Source: Loktanella sp. IMCC34160 (GTDB lineage: Bacteria > Pseudomonadota > Alphaproteobacteria > Rhodobacterales > Rhodobacteraceae). Taken from it: a DNA stretch of 64,000 nucleotides. The translations under genes were made by a program, and so were the position numbers. This document shows, piece after piece, positions 17,241 through 27,192 of the stretch. The notes beneath the pieces are model-generated. The model searched no databases and was not told where the DNA came from. It saw only the letters and a list, made by a program, of their open reading frames with translations. The first letter of the stretch is position 1, and each line of letters starts with the position of its first letter. Location: contig NZ_SELP01000004.1 of NCBI RefSeq assembly GCF_004145845.1, forward strand, positions 1 to 64,000, read 5' to 3'.

Positions 17241-18896
17241 TCAGCGCGTGAATTTCTTGTACTTGATCCGCTTCGGTTCCAGCGCGTCCGGTCCCAGCCG
17301 CCGTTTCTTGTCTTCCTCATAGGCGGTGAAATCGCCCTGGAACCATTCCACATGGGCCTCGCCCTCGAAGGCGAGGATGTGGGTGCAGATCCGGTCAAGG
17401 AAGAAACGGTCGTGCGAAATGACCACGGCGCAGCCCGCGAAATCCACCAGCGCGTCTTCCAGCGCCCGCAGCGTTTCCACGTCCAGATCGTTGGTCGGTT
17501 CGTCAAGCAGCAGCACGTTGCCGCCTTCTTTCAGCAGCTTGGCCATGTGCACGCGGTTGCGTTCCCCGCCCGACAGCAGGCCCACTTTTTTCTGCTGATC
17601 GCCGCCCTTGAAGTTGAACGACCCGCAATAGGCGCGGCTGTTGACCTCGGCATCGCCCAGCTTGATCAGTTCGGCCCCTCCCGAGATTTCCTCCCAGACG
17701 GTCGCGTTGGGATCAAGCGCATCGCGCGACTGGTCCACATAGGACAGCTGCACGGTTTCGCCCAGCGTGATCGTGCCTTCATCAGGTTGTTCCTGCCCGG
17801 TCAGCATCCGGAACAGGGTCGATTTCCCGGCGCCGTTGGGGCCGATCACACCGACGATCCCACCCGGCGGTAGGTCGAACGACAGGTCTTCGATCAGAAG
17901 CTTGTCGCCCATCGCCTTCTTCAGTCCTGCGACCTCGATCACCTTGCCGCCCAGCCGCTGGCCGTTCGGAATGACGATCTGGGCGCGGGTGATCTTTTCC
18001 CGCTCGGACTGGCTGGCCAGTTCGTTATAGGCGTTGATCCGGGCCTTCTGCTTGGCCTGACGGGCCTTGGCCCCGGCGCGCATCCATTCCAATTCGCGTT
18101 CCAGCGTCTTCTGCTTGGACTTGTCTTCGCGCGCTTCCTGTTCCAGCCGCTTGGCTTTCTGCTCCAGCCAGGCGGAATAGTTGCCTTCGTAGGGGATGCC
18201 CCGGCCCCGGTCGAGTTCGAGAATCCAGCCGGTGATGTCATCAAGGAAGTAACGGTCGTGGGTCACGATCAGGATCGTGCCCTTGTAGTCGATCAGGTGC
18301 TGCTGCAGCCAGGCGATGGTTTCCGCGTCAAGGTGGTTGGTCGGTTCGTCGAGAAGCAGCATGTCGGGCGCTTCGAGAAGCAGCTTGCACAGGGCGACCC
18401 GGCGCCGCTCCCCGCCCGAAAGGGTGGCGACATTGGCATCGTCCGGCGGGCAGCGCAGGGCCTCCATCGCGATGTCGATCTGGCTGTCGAGATCCCACAG
18501 GTTTTCCGCGTCGATCTGGTCCTGCAACTGGGCCATCTCGTCGGCGGTTTCGTCGCTGTAGTTCATCGCCAGTTCGTTGTAGCGGTCCAGCTTGGCCTTT
18601 TTAGCGGCCACACCCAGCATGACGTTGTCGCGGACGTTCAGGCTCTCGTCCAGGTGCGGTTCCTGCGGCAGGTAGCCAACTTTGGCGCCCTCGGCTGCCC
18701 ATGCCTCGCCGGTGAAATCCTTGTCCATCCCGGCCATGATCTTCAACAGGGTCGATTTCCCGGCGCCGTTGACGCCGACGACGCCGATCTTCACCCCGGG
18801 CAGAAAGTTGAGGCGGATGTTTTCGAACACCTTCTTGCCGCCCGGATAGGCTTTGGACACTCCGTCCATGAAGTAAACGTACTGGTAGCTGGCCAT
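17241..18896 (-). CDS. ettA: energy-dependent translational throttle protein EttA (ABC-F)
   Basis: 551 residues, two ABC domains without membrane parts. Walker A loops GVNGAGKST and GPNGAGKST; signatures [15 protein letters not shown] and [15 protein letters not shown]; the ABC-F linker is rich in Lys/Arg coiled coil, and an arm insertion lies in domain 1. EttA gates the first peptide bond on the ribosome in response to ATP/ADP ratio. Length and start ([10 protein letters not shown]) match the family. Single gene with its own terminator. Confidence 0.94.
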   Translation of the reverse strand: MASYQYVYFMDGVSKAYPGGKKVFENIRLNFLPGVKIGVVGVNGAGKSTLLKIMAGMDKDFTGEAWAAEGAKVGYLPQEPHLDESLNVRDNVMLGVAAKKAKLDRYNELAMNYSDETADEMAQLQDQIDAENLWDLDSQIDIAMEALRCPPDDANVATLSGGERRRVALCKLLLEAPDMLLLDEPTNHLDAETIAWLQQHLIDYKGTILIVTHDRYFLDDITGWILELDRGRGIPYEGNYSAWLEQKAKRLEQEAREDKSKQKTLERELEWMRAGAKARQAKQKARINAYNELASQSEREKITRAQIVIPNGQRLGGKVIEVAGLKKAMGDKLLIEDLSFDLPPGGIVGVIGPNGAGKSTLFRMLTGQEQPDEGTITLGETVQLSYVDQSRDALDPNATVWEEISGGAELIKLGDAEVNSRAYCGSFNFKGGDQQKKVGLLSGGERNRVHMAKLLKEGGNVLLLDEPTNDLDVETLRALEDALVDFAGCAVVISHDRFFLDRICTHILAFEGEAHVEWFQGDFTAYEEDKKRRLGPDALEPKRIKYKKFTR

Positions 18897-19041
18897 TGGA
18901 ATGCGGCTCCGTCAGGGAATTTCGGTTTGGCCCTAGATAGCGATCAAGGGGGGCGGGGGCAATCGGTTGCCGGTCCGGCCGCGCGGTTTGACTGTTGCCG
19001 CTAACAGGTGTCTAGATGTCCCCAAACCAAGGAGGATCCCG

Positions 19042-20076
19042 ATGCCCTATACCGCTGCCGAAAACCGCTATGACCGTATGGTCTATCGCCGGTGTGGCAA
19101 CTCTGGCCTGAAACTGCCCGCCGTGTCGCTGGGCCTGTGGCACAATTTTGGACACGACACCCCCCATCAGGTCAAACGCGATATCTGCCTGACGGCATTT
19201 GACCATGGGATCACCCATTTCGACCTTGCCAACAACTACGGCCCGCCGCCGGGGTCCGCCGAACATGCATTCGGGTCGATTATGGCGGAAGATCTGAAAC
19301 CCTACCGGGACGAGTTGATCATCTCGTCCAAGGCCGGATACGAAATGTGGGACGGCCCCTATGGGGAATGGGGCAGCCGGAAATACCTGATCGCCTCCTG
19401 CGACCAGTCGCTGAAGCGGATGGGGCTGGATTACGTCGATATCTTCTATTCCCACCGGTTTGATCCCGACACCCCGCTTGAGGAAACAATGGGCGCGCTG
19501 GATTACATCGTCCGGTCGGGCCGGGCGTTGTATGTCGGGATTTCCAGCTACAACAGCGAACGCACGCGCGAGGCGGTTGCGATCCTGAACGACCTTGGCA
19601 CGCCCTGTCTGATCCATCAGCCCAGCTACAACATGCTGAACCGCTGGGTCGAACGGGATGGGCTGAAGGACACGCTGACGGAACTGGGCGTCGGGTCCAT
19701 CGCCTTTACGCCGCTGGCCCAGGGGATGCTCACCCGGAAATATCTTGGCGGGATCCCCGACGGCAGCCGTGCGACGCAGGGCAAGAGCCTTGATCCGACG
19801 ATGATCTCGGACCGGGCGGTCGCCAACCTGAACAAGCTGAACGAGATCGCGGAAGCGCGCGGCCAGACCCTTGCCCAGATGGCCATTGCCTGGGTTCTGC
19901 GCGAAGGCGGGATCACCAGCGCTCTGATCGGCGCATCAAAGCCCAGCCAGGTGGTGGATTGCGCCGGCGCGGTCGGAAACCTTGACTTCACGGCCGAGGA
20001 ACTGGCCCTGATCGACGAATACGCCGATGAGGAAAAGGTCAACCTTTGGGCGCAGTCCGCCGAAATCGACGAATGA
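19042..20076 (+). CDS. yghZ: L-glyceraldehyde 3-phosphate reductase-type aldo-keto reductase
   Basis: 344 residues, TIM-barrel AKR14-like. Catalytic tetrad visible: Asp and Tyr in DLANNYGPPPG, Lys in IISSKAGYEM, His in IFYSHRFDPD. NADPH-dependent reduction of toxic aldehydes such as L-glyceraldehyde 3-phosphate or methylglyoxal. AAGGAGG lies 8 bases before ATG 19042. Its stop overlaps the next start (ATGA). Confidence 0.9.
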   Translation: MPYTAAENRYDRMVYRRCGNSGLKLPAVSLGLWHNFGHDTPHQVKRDICLTAFDHGITHFDLANNYGPPPGSAEHAFGSIMAEDLKPYRDELIISSKAGYEMWDGPYGEWGSRKYLIASCDQSLKRMGLDYVDIFYSHRFDPDTPLEETMGALDYIVRSGRALYVGISSYNSERTREAVAILNDLGTPCLIHQPSYNMLNRWVERDGLKDTLTELGVGSIAFTPLAQGMLTRKYLGGIPDGSRATQGKSLDPTMISDRAVANLNKLNEIAEARGQTLAQMAIAWVLREGGITSALIGASKPSQVVDCAGAVGNLDFTAEELALIDEYADEEKVNLWAQSAEIDE

Positions 20077-20891
20077 TTTCGGAACTTTGCCTGTTTGACC
20101 TGACCAAGGGCGCAAGCGTCCTGCTGGCGCATGACGGGCATATCGAGGCACCGAATTGGCACCCGGAAGGATACCTGATCGTCAATGGCGGCGGGCGGCT
20201 CTTTCGGGTGCCGCTTCACGCCCCCGCGCTGGAGCCGATCGACACCGGCGCGGCGGCGCGTTGCAACAACGACCATGGCATTTCACCTGATGGCCGGACC
20301 CTTGTGATTTCCGACAGCAGCGCGACCAAGGGCAGTTGCATCTATACCCTGCCCATCGGGGGCGGCACGCCCGCCCGCGTGACGGAACAGGTCCCAAGCT
20401 GGTGGCACGGCTGGTCGCCCGACGGGGCGCGGTTGGCCTATGTGGCGGCGCGGGACGGGGGGCCGATCCTGCCCTATACCTGCGCGGTCGACGGGTCGGA
20501 TGAACGGCTTTTGGTCGGTGGCTTCGACCATGTCGATGGGCCGGACTACACACCGGATGGCAACTGGATCTGGTTCAACGGGGAACGGGACGGGCAGGTG
20601 GACCTGTGGCGCGTGCATCCCGATGGCACCGGGCTGGAGCGGATGACCGACGGCCCGACGGTTGACTGGTTCCCGCATCCGTCCCCGGACGGGCGGCACC
20701 TTTTGTGGCTGGCCTATCCGGACGGGACGAAAGGACACCCGGCCAATCTGGACGTCGCCCTGTGCCTGATGCCCGCCAACGGTGGGCCGGGCCGCGAGCT
20801 TTTCCGCTTCACCGGCGGGCAGGGCAGCATCAATGTCCCCTGCTGGTCGCCGCAATCCGATCGTTTCGCCTTTGTCCGATACAGGCTATAG
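20073..20891 (+). CDS. TolB-like WD40/PD40 beta-propeller protein
   Basis: 272 residues made of repeated PD40-type blades: each has an SPDG or TPDG turn (HGISPDGRTLVISD, GWSPDGARLAYVA, DYTPDGNWIWFNG, PSPDGRHLLWLA, CWSPQSDRFAFVR). No signal peptide, so cytoplasmic. Possibly a sugar- or peptide-related hydrolase partner, or a scaffold; function unknown. Translationally coupled to the aldo-keto reductase, 29 bases before nadD. Confidence 0.75.
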   Translation: MISELCLFDLTKGASVLLAHDGHIEAPNWHPEGYLIVNGGGRLFRVPLHAPALEPIDTGAAARCNNDHGISPDGRTLVISDSSATKGSCIYTLPIGGGTPARVTEQVPSWWHGWSPDGARLAYVAARDGGPILPYTCAVDGSDERLLVGGFDHVDGPDYTPDGNWIWFNGERDGQVDLWRVHPDGTGLERMTDGPTVDWFPHPSPDGRHLLWLAYPDGTKGHPANLDVALCLMPANGGPGRELFRFTGGQGSINVPCWSPQSDRFAFVRYRL

Positions 20892-20919
20892 GCTGGACCG
20901 AAACCAGTAGGGGCAGGGA

Positions 20920-21516
20920 ATGCAGGGTTTTCCAGTGGCGCGGCCAGGTCAGGTGATCGGACTTCTGGGCGGGTCGTTTGACCCGGCCCACGCAGGCCAT
21001 GCCCATATCACCCGCGAAGCGTTGAAACGGTTCGGGCTGGACCGGGTCTGGTGGCTGGTCAGCCCGGGAAACCCGCTCAAATCGCGCGGGCCCGCACCGC
21101 TTGCCGCGCGCTTGGCTGCGGCGCGTAAGGTCATGGACCACCCCCGCGTCACCGTCACAGATATCGAGGCGCGGATCGGCACCCGATACACCGCCGAAAC
21201 GCTGGCGCGGTTGCAGGCGATCTATCCTGGCGTCCGCTTCGTCTGGTTGATGGGGGCGGACAATCTGGCCCAGTTCCACCGCTGGCAGGATTGGGAAGAG
21301 ATCATGCACCGGGTGCCGGTCGGTGTCCTTGCCCGGCCCGGTGACAGGATCGCGGCCCGGATGTCCAAAGCGGCGCGGATCTACCGCGATGCCCGACTGC
21401 ACGGGCAGGCCGCCGCGCAACTGGGCCGGGCGGACGCCCCCGCATGGACCTTCCTGAACATGCCCATGACCCCCGAAAGCTCGACCGCGATCCGTGACCG
21501 GGGCGATTGGGGCTAA
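20920..21516 (+). CDS. nadD: nicotinate-nucleotide adenylyltransferase
   Basis: 198 residues. Nucleotidyltransferase loop [17 protein letters not shown] with the HxxH-type motif, and the second ATP motif near the C-terminus ([12 protein letters not shown], the SSTxIR signature). Converts nicotinate mononucleotide to deamido-NAD, the step after NadC (encoded at 30673-31521). In many relatives nadD follows rsfS or obg; here it follows a beta-propeller gene. Confidence 0.93.
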   Translation: MQGFPVARPGQVIGLLGGSFDPAHAGHAHITREALKRFGLDRVWWLVSPGNPLKSRGPAPLAARLAAARKVMDHPRVTVTDIEARIGTRYTAETLARLQAIYPGVRFVWLMGADNLAQFHRWQDWEEIMHRVPVGVLARPGDRIAARMSKAARIYRDARLHGQAAAQLGRADAPAWTFLNMPMTPESSTAIRDRGDWG

Positions 21517-21558
21517 GCCCGCTTGCGGTTCTTGGGGCCGCCTGCCTAGACTGCGCTT

Positions 21559-23037
21559 ATGAAGACGACCCTCACCCGTCGGGCCGCCCTTGGCGGGATG
21601 GCCTCTGCGCTTGCGACCGCGGCCCTGGCCGAGCCGCCACTGCGGTCGCTGCGCCCGGTGGCGCGGCCGGGTGCGCCCGCGCCGGTTGTCCGGGACGCCA
21701 TCGACGAGGTCGTCGCCCGCGCAGGTCTTGGCGGGGTGGTTGGGGTCGCGGTTGCGGACCTTGAAACCGGGGCGGCATTCGACTTGCACAACAGCGCCCG
21801 GCCATTGCCCCCTGCAAGCGTGGGCAAGACGTTCAGCGCGCAATACGCATTGGAACATCTTGGGGCGGATCATCGGTTCATTACACGGGTAATTGCCGAT
21901 GGAACCATTTCAGATGGTATTTTGGATGGTAATTTGATTTTGGTGGGCGGTGGTGACCCGACCCTGCTGACCGATCATCTTGCCGACGCCGCCGCCCGGA
22001 CCAAGGCGGCGGGGCTGCGCGAAGTGCGGGGCAAGTTTCTTGTCTGGAACGGGGCCTTGCCCTACCAGCCGCTGATCGACCCCGATCAGATGGAGCATCT
22101 GGGCTATAACCCGGCGCTGTCCGGGCTGAACCTGAATTTCAACCGGGTTCATTTTGAATGGGCGCGGAACGGGGGCGACTATCGGGTGACGATGGACGCC
22201 CGCAGCGAAAAGTATCGCCCCGATGTCCACATGGCCCGGATGGAAGTCAGCAACCGGGATCTGCCTGTCTATACCTATGAAGACGGCGGGACCGAAGACC
22301 GCTGGACCGTTGCGCGCGGCGCGCTGGGCAATGGCGGGGCCAGATGGCTTCCGGTGCGGCACCCAGAACTCTATGCGGGTGATGTCTTCCGCACCTTTGC
22401 CCGAAGCCATGGGATAACCCTGTCGGCCCCGGAACGCGCCTCGGCCATTCCGGGCGGGACGGTCCTTGCCACCCTGACCAGCGGGCCGCTGACTGAGATC
22501 GCGCAGGATATGCTGAAATACTCGGTCAACCTGACGGCCGAGGTTCTGGGCCTGACAACAACCCAATCCCGCACCGGCATGGCGCGATCGATCCGGTCCT
22601 CGGCGGCCGAGATGAACCGCTGGCTTCTGTCGGACAAGGGCGTCGCAGCGCGGATGGTCGATCACTCTGGCCTTGGCGATGCCAGCCGGATCACCGCAAG
22701 TGGCATGGTCCGCTTCCTGTCCCGGCCCGAAGTCGCGGGCAGGCTGCGCCCGCTTCTCAAGGATATCCCGATCCGAGATGCCGAAAACCGCGCAATCCCG
22801 AACCATCCGGTGCAGGTTGTGGCCAAGACCGGCACGCTGAATTTCGTGTCGACCCTTGCGGGCTATATCCGGACAGAGGGCGGCGGGGACCGGGCTTTTG
22901 CCATTTTCGCCGCCGATCTGGATCGGCGCGCGGCGTCGAAACAATCGGGTGACGAGGTTCCGGCAGGTGTTCGCACCTGGAACCGCAAAGCCCGCGATTT
23001 GCAACAGGCGCTCCTGCTGCGCTGGGGGACAGTTTGA
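21559..23037 (+). CDS. dacB: D-alanyl-D-alanine carboxypeptidase/endopeptidase (PBP4 family)
   Basis: 492 residues, peptidase S13. A Tat-like signal (TRRAALGGMASALATAALA) precedes the penicillin-binding domain. All three active-site motifs are present: SxxK in PASVGKTF (about 87-90), SxN in YSVNLTAE, and KTG in VAKTGTLN. Trims or opens peptidoglycan cross-links in the periplasm. The long insertion between SxxK and SxN is usual for PBP4. Confidence 0.92.
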   Translation: MKTTLTRRAALGGMASALATAALAEPPLRSLRPVARPGAPAPVVRDAIDEVVARAGLGGVVGVAVADLETGAAFDLHNSARPLPPASVGKTFSAQYALEHLGADHRFITRVIADGTISDGILDGNLILVGGGDPTLLTDHLADAAARTKAAGLREVRGKFLVWNGALPYQPLIDPDQMEHLGYNPALSGLNLNFNRVHFEWARNGGDYRVTMDARSEKYRPDVHMARMEVSNRDLPVYTYEDGGTEDRWTVARGALGNGGARWLPVRHPELYAGDVFRTFARSHGITLSAPERASAIPGGTVLATLTSGPLTEIAQDMLKYSVNLTAEVLGLTTTQSRTGMARSIRSSAAEMNRWLLSDKGVAARMVDHSGLGDASRITASGMVRFLSRPEVAGRLRPLLKDIPIRDAENRAIPNHPVQVVAKTGTLNFVSTLAGYIRTEGGGDRAFAIFAADLDRRAASKQSGDEVPAGVRTWNRKARDLQQALLLRWGTV

Positions 23038-23038
23038 G

Positions 23039-23659
23039 ATGATTACCGAGATCGAGGATTTCTTCACCAAGGGCTGCGGCCGCTGCAAACGGTTCGACAC
23101 GCCGGACTGTTCGGCCCGCATCTGGTCTGCCGGTCTGGACGAGTTGCGCCGGATCTGTCTGGCCGCCGGTCTGGAGGAAACCGTGAAATGGGGTCATCCC
23201 TGCTATATGCACGCGGGCCGGAATATCGTGATCATCGGCGCCTTTCGCGGTGATTTCCGACTGACCTTTTTCAAGGCCGCGCTGATGAAAGACCCAGAGG
23301 GGATATTGGAACGTCAGGGCGAGAATACGCAGAACCCCGACATGATCTGCCTGACCTCCGCCGCCGAGGTGATCGAGAAAGAGCCGATCATCGCCGCCTA
23401 TCTGGCCGAGGCGATGGGCTATGCCGAGGCAGGGATCGTGCCGCCAAAGGTCGAGCGTGACATCCCATGGCCTGACGAGTTGACCGAGGCGCTGGACGCC
23501 GACCCCGAATTGGCCGAGGCGTTTCATGCGCTGACCCCGGGGCGGCAGCGCAGCTATCTACACAACCTCAACAGCGCCAAGGCCTCTGCGACCCGCTTCA
23601 ACCGGATCGCAAAGTTCCGGGACAAGATCATGGCCGGGAAAGGCGCGTTGGAGCGCTAG
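23039..23659 (+). CDS. YdeI/OmpD-associated (DUF1801) family protein
   Basis: 206 residues, start ATG one base after the dacB stop. The N-terminal DUF1801 fold (WGHPCYMHAGRNIVIIGAFRGDFRLTFFKAALM) is followed by a C-terminal helical YdeI-type tail (FHALTPGRQRSYLHNLNSAKASATR). Members are linked by report to stress or peptide resistance but have no settled activity. It ends 4 bases inside trmD. Confidence 0.8.
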   Translation: MITEIEDFFTKGCGRCKRFDTPDCSARIWSAGLDELRRICLAAGLEETVKWGHPCYMHAGRNIVIIGAFRGDFRLTFFKAALMKDPEGILERQGENTQNPDMICLTSAAEVIEKEPIIAAYLAEAMGYAEAGIVPPKVERDIPWPDELTEALDADPELAEAFHALTPGRQRSYLHNLNSAKASATRFNRIAKFRDKIMAGKGALER

Positions 23660-24459
23660 CGGGTCTTGCGCGCCTCATAGGCGGCCCACATGTCCGGACG
23701 GCGGTCGCGGGTCAGGGCCTCTGACTGGGCCTTGCGCCACTTTTCGATCTCACCATGGTTGCCGGACATCAGAACCGGGGGAATGTCATGCCCTTCCCAA
23801 CTCGCCGGACGGGTATATTGCGGATGTTCGAGAAGCCCGTTGGAATGGCTTTCCTCCTCGGTTGAGGCGGCGTTGCCAAGAACACCGGGCAGCAGGCGGA
23901 TGGTGGCATCCAGCATGGCCTGCGCCGCGATTTCGCCCCCGGTCAGGACGAAATCGCCTAGGCTGATTTCCTCGATGTCGAAGTGGTCCAGAACCCGCTG
24001 GTCCACCCCTTCGAAGCGACCGCACAGCATGGTGACACCATCACAGGCCGCCAGTCGCCGGGCCATGCCCTGGGTAAAGGGCGCGCCGCGCGGCGACAGG
24101 TAGACCAAGGGCATCCGGCCCCGCGCCCCGGCCCGCGCCTCGGTAATCGCGGCACCCAGCACATCGGCCCGCAGGACCATACCCGCGCCGCCCCCCGCCG
24201 GGGTGTCATCGACGTTGCGGTGCTTGCCGATGCCAAAGGGGCGCAGGTCGATGGTCTCCAATTGCCACAGCCCGTCCTGTAGCGCCTTGCCGGTCAGGCT
24301 CTCACCCAGAACACCGGGAAAGGCCTGCGGAAACAGGGTGATGATCTGCGCCTTCCACGCCCCGGCAAGGTCCGGCTTGTCTGTCATCAACTCGCGCGGC
24401 TTGAATGTCGGTCGGATGGCCTTGCGGCCGATGGATTTCGCGGGCTTTTCGGTCGTCAT
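23656..24459 (-). CDS. trmD: tRNA (guanine-37-N1)-methyltransferase
   Basis: 267 residues, SPOUT knot. Seen: the knot region LVYLSPRGAPFTQGMARRLA, the SAM-binding LCGRFEGVDQRVLDHFD, EISLGDFVLTGGEIAAQAMLDA, and SHSNGLLEHPQYTRPASWEG. Methylates G37 of tRNA and so prevents frameshifting. An N-terminal extension of about 35 residues before ITLFPQAFP is longer than in E. coli. ATG 24459 overlaps the sulfotransferase stop (ATGA), favoured over an ATG 18 bases earlier. Confidence 0.96.
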   Translation of the reverse strand: MTTEKPAKSIGRKAIRPTFKPRELMTDKPDLAGAWKAQIITLFPQAFPGVLGESLTGKALQDGLWQLETIDLRPFGIGKHRNVDDTPAGGGAGMVLRADVLGAAITEARAGARGRMPLVYLSPRGAPFTQGMARRLAACDGVTMLCGRFEGVDQRVLDHFDIEEISLGDFVLTGGEIAAQAMLDATIRLLPGVLGNAASTEEESHSNGLLEHPQYTRPASWEGHDIPPVLMSGNHGEIEKWRKAQSEALTRDRRPDMWAAYEARKTR

Positions 24460-25265
24460 GACTTGGCCTTTTTCCAATGGGCGCGCAGCACGGCCTGCTT
24501 GCGCTCCTTCAGCTCCTCAAGGGGGAGGTCCATCCGGTTCAGTTCCAGCAACTGTTGCAGAACCTCTGTCGGGGGGCTGTGATTTTCCGGCGCGGGGCGG
24601 TCGAAGCTGGCAAGCTCGGCTTCGGGCAGGTCAAGGAAATCGACAAAGGGGGTCGCCGGGCCGAAAGGCAGCAGCGACAGCACTTCAAGCCGGTGTTCCA
24701 CAACCGTGCACCCCGGCAGGCGGTCGGCAATGGCGTGCACCGTTTGCGACAGGTCCGAGAGGGCCGCGAACTGTTCGGAAAACTCGTCCAGCCCCAGCGG
24801 TGTCCAACCCTTGCGCACCTCATGCGCCCAAAGGCTGCGCAGCCAAGCAGAGGGTGCTCGGGTGGACAGGTAGAGCGTGATATTCACCTCTTCGCCCGGA
24901 AACAGGGCGTGCACCTCGTCCACCAGCGCCTCGGCCAGATCGGCGGCAGCGGGATAACCGGGGTCAGAGTTGAGGCTGGGGCGAAGCCCGCTGAAATTCT
25001 CGTCGCTGATGATCAGGCCCCGGTCCGACTTGAAGTCGATTTCCGCGAACATGCCGCGCAAGCGAAAGCGGAATTCATCCAGCGAAATCGGATCGCGGCT
25101 AGAGGAATGATAGGTGGCGGCCATGCGGGTCCGGTTGGCGCGGGTCCGAAACGGCAGGATCATTGCGTGATGTGGCCAGATCTTCTTGCGGTTGGCGAAC
25201 AGAAAGGCCTGCGCCGATGTGGTGCCGGTCTTGTGGAACCCGGTGTGCAGGAAGACGCGCCGCAT
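24456..25265 (-). CDS. sulfotransferase-like protein inserted between rimM and trmD
   Basis: 269 residues. The start MRRVFLHTGFHKTGTTSAQ is a PAPS 5'-phosphosulfate loop (HKTGTTS) of the sulfotransferase superfamily; the ISDENFSGLR and YLSTRAPSAWLRSLW region would supply the 3'-phosphate site. Related in type to the capsule-cluster sulfotransferase, but not closely by eye. Its frame overlaps trmD by 4 bases and begins 12 bases after rimM, so it is expressed with the ribosome/tRNA maturation operon. Acceptor unknown. Confidence 0.78.
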   Translation of the reverse strand: MRRVFLHTGFHKTGTTSAQAFLFANRKKIWPHHAMILPFRTRANRTRMAATYHSSSRDPISLDEFRFRLRGMFAEIDFKSDRGLIISDENFSGLRPSLNSDPGYPAAADLAEALVDEVHALFPGEEVNITLYLSTRAPSAWLRSLWAHEVRKGWTPLGLDEFSEQFAALSDLSQTVHAIADRLPGCTVVEHRLEVLSLLPFGPATPFVDFLDLPEAELASFDRPAPENHSPPTEVLQQLLELNRMDLPLEELKERKQAVLRAHWKKAKS

Positions 25266-25276
25266 TCGATCCGGCC

Positions 25277-25783
25277 CTAGAACAACCCGTCGGGCGGGTC
25301 TGCGATGATCCGGCCCGCGGCAAGGTCCACGGTGGGCACGGCGGCAAGGGTAAAGGGCAGCAGGACCGTGGTCTTCAGACCGGGGCCGTGGATTTCCAGA
25401 AGGTCGGCAGCCCCGTGGTTCTGCACGGATTTCACATGGCCCAGAACCGTGCCGCCGGTATCGACCACTTCCAGCCCGATCAGGTCGGCGTGGTAGTATT
25501 CGTCGTCCGGAAGGTTGGGCAGATGGGACCGGTCCGCGAACAGGTTCACACCCTTTAGCGCGTCGGCATCTTCCTTGGTCACGATCCCGTCGACACGCGC
25601 GATCAGGGCGCCCTTGGCCTGCCCGGTCAGCACGACAGTGGTAAAGCTGCGGCCGTCTTCTGTGTAAAGCGGGGTATAATCGGCAATGGCCGCGGGGTCG
25701 GCGCAAAAGGACTTGATCCGGGTTTCGCCCCGGACCCCGAAGGCGCCCGCGAAACTTCCGACGATGACACGGTCGTTGCTCAT
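25277..25783 (-). CDS. rimM: 16S rRNA processing protein RimM
   Basis: 168 residues. N-terminal RimM barrel ([20 protein letters not shown]) and C-terminal PRC-barrel ([46 protein letters not shown]). Helps mature the 30S head by contact with ribosomal protein S19. Follows rpsP in the usual order; trmD comes after the inserted sulfotransferase gene. Confidence 0.95.
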   Translation of the reverse strand: MSNDRVIVGSFAGAFGVRGETRIKSFCADPAAIADYTPLYTEDGRSFTTVVLTGQAKGALIARVDGIVTKEDADALKGVNLFADRSHLPNLPDDEYYHADLIGLEVVDTGGTVLGHVKSVQNHGAADLLEIHGPGLKTTVLLPFTLAAVPTVDLAAGRIIADPPDGLF

Positions 25784-25896
25784 GGGGTCATGCTCCTTGG
25801 CGAAGGCCGGGTGTGGCTGCGGCCTTTGCGAAAAAGCCCCGATTTGGGGGCAGGGTGCCCGGACCGTAGCGGCCCGGACACCCCCGATCCAGTCGC

Positions 25897-26286
25897 TTAT
25901 TCAGCGGCGGCTTCTTCCGAAGCAGCTTCCTCGGCCGGAGCAGCGGCAGCTGCGGCCTTGGCGGCTTTGGCTTCGGCGCGTTCCTGCGAGGCTTTGCCCG
26001 GGACGGCTTTCTTCGGGTTGTTGCGGGCGGTCTTTTCGACAACGCCGGCAGCTTCGAGGAAGCGGGCAACGCGGTCGGTCGGCTGAGCGCCCTGGCCCAG
26101 CCAGTACTGAATGCGCTCGACATCCATCTTCACGCGGTCTTCGCTGTCCTTCGGCAGAAGCGGGTTGTAGGTGCCCAGCTTCTCGATGAAGCGGCCGTCG
26201 CGCGGCATGCGCGAATCGGCGGCGACGATGGCGTAGTGGGGGCGCTTCTTGGAGCCGCCACGGGCGAGACGAATTTTCATGGCCAT
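25897..26286 (-). CDS. rpsP: 30S ribosomal protein S16
   Basis: 129 residues. Conserved core [30 protein letters not shown] at the N-terminus (partly quoted: [15 protein letters not shown]) and [10 protein letters not shown]. The last 45 residues are a low-complexity Ala/Glu/Lys tail, a common extension in alphaproteobacteria. Internal ATG at codon 3 is an alternative start. Confidence 0.96.
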   Translation of the reverse strand: MAMKIRLARGGSKKRPHYAIVAADSRMPRDGRFIEKLGTYNPLLPKDSEDRVKMDVERIQYWLGQGAQPTDRVARFLEAAGVVEKTARNNPKKAVPGKASQERAEAKAAKAAAAAAPAEEAASEEAAAE

Positions 26287-26326
26287 TTGGTTTTCTCCTT
26301 GGGTAATGGCAGGCGAGGGATGTCCC

Positions 26327-26623
26327 TCAGGATTGCTGTTGTTTGTGGTGTTGAATGACTTCCTGAATGATGAAGTTCAGGAATTTCTTGGCGAATTCGG
26401 GGTCCAGATTGGCCTCTTTCGCAAGATCGGTTAGCCGCGCGATCTGGGCCGCTTCACGGGCCGGATCGGACGGGGGAAGGTCATGTTCGGCCTTCAGCTT
26501 GCCCACCGACTGGGTGTGCTTGAAGCGTTCGGCCAGCGTGAAGACAAGGATCGCGTCCAGCCGGTCGATGGACTGGCGATGTTCCTTGAGAAGTTCCGCC
26601 GCGCGTTGGATCGCATCGGTCAT
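26327..26623 (-). CDS. chorismate mutase (AroQ class)
   Basis: 98 residues, all-helical AroQ-alpha fold. Seen: [26 protein letters not shown] with the conserved Arg and Lys of the active site, and a second helix [12 protein letters not shown]. Converts chorismate to prephenate for Phe/Tyr synthesis. The first arginine usually found in the LRxxID helix is replaced here ([10 protein letters not shown]), so residue matching is approximate. Its ATG overlaps the stop of the upstream acetyltransferase gene by 4 bases. Confidence 0.85.
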   Translation of the reverse strand: MTDAIQRAAELLKEHRQSIDRLDAILVFTLAERFKHTQSVGKLKAEHDLPPSDPAREAAQIARLTDLAKEANLDPEFAKKFLNFIIQEVIQHHKQQQS

Positions 26624-27192
26624 TGGGCTGCCTCCTTCTGGTCGTAGGCATAAACAAGGCAATCACCGGCCAAGGGGTGTGTTCCCACCGGACGGCCGCC
26701 CAGACGTTCGGCAACCGCGACGGACCCGGCGTTGTCTTCGGCGATGAAACTTTGAAACCCGCCCCGGCCCAGAACGCCAAAGCCCCAGTCGCGCAGGGCG
26801 CTCGCGGCCTCGGTCGCATAACCCTTGCCCTCGGCCTCTGCGGTCAACAGCCAGCCAAGCTCCGGGCTCGGGTCACCATATTCGGCGCAGATCAGGACAA
26901 GGCCCAGCGGACGGTCGTCACCCTTCAGGGTGATGGCCAAGGGGCCGGTTCCCTGAATGAACCACGCCGCCACGCATTGCGTGAAATCAAGCCATGCCTC
27001 CTCGGGCGTCATCGGGCCGCCGATGTGGACGGCGCGGTCGCTGGTCCAGATCGGCTCCAGCACGGCCCAGTCGTCACCCCGGCAGGGCCGCAGCACCAGC
27101 CGCTCGGTCTCGATCCGGGGCAGGGCCGCGCGCAGGCCGGCCGCAATGGTAGCAGCCTTGGCGGTGGCGGGGGTGGTCCACGCGGTTCCCAT
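26620..27192 (-). CDS. GNAT family N-acetyltransferase (RimJ/RimL type), copy 3
   Basis: 190 residues. RimJ/L-like opening RIETERLVLRPCRGDDW, cofactor-binding region ELGWLLTAEAEGKGYATEAASAL and C-terminal NAGSVAVAERLGG. Acetylates an amino group of protein or small molecule using acetyl-CoA; target unknown. Third of three adjacent, mutually similar acetyltransferase genes, each starting at the stop of the previous one. The ATG 27192 shares one base with the upstream stop. Confidence 0.86.
   Translation of the reverse strand: MGTAWTTPATAKAATIAAGLRAALPRIETERLVLRPCRGDDWAVLEPIWTSDRAVHIGGPMTPEEAWLDFTQCVAAWFIQGTGPLAITLKGDDRPLGLVLICAEYGDPSPELGWLLTAEAEGKGYATEAASALRDWGFGVLGRGGFQSFIAEDNAGSVAVAERLGGRPVGTHPLAGDCLVYAYDQKEAAQ

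Noticed and set aside
25266-25706. Longer start for the sulfotransferase gene reaching over rimM
   Set aside because: The extra residues are an Arg/Pro-rich out-of-frame reading of rimM, while the PAPS loop begins right after ATG 25265.
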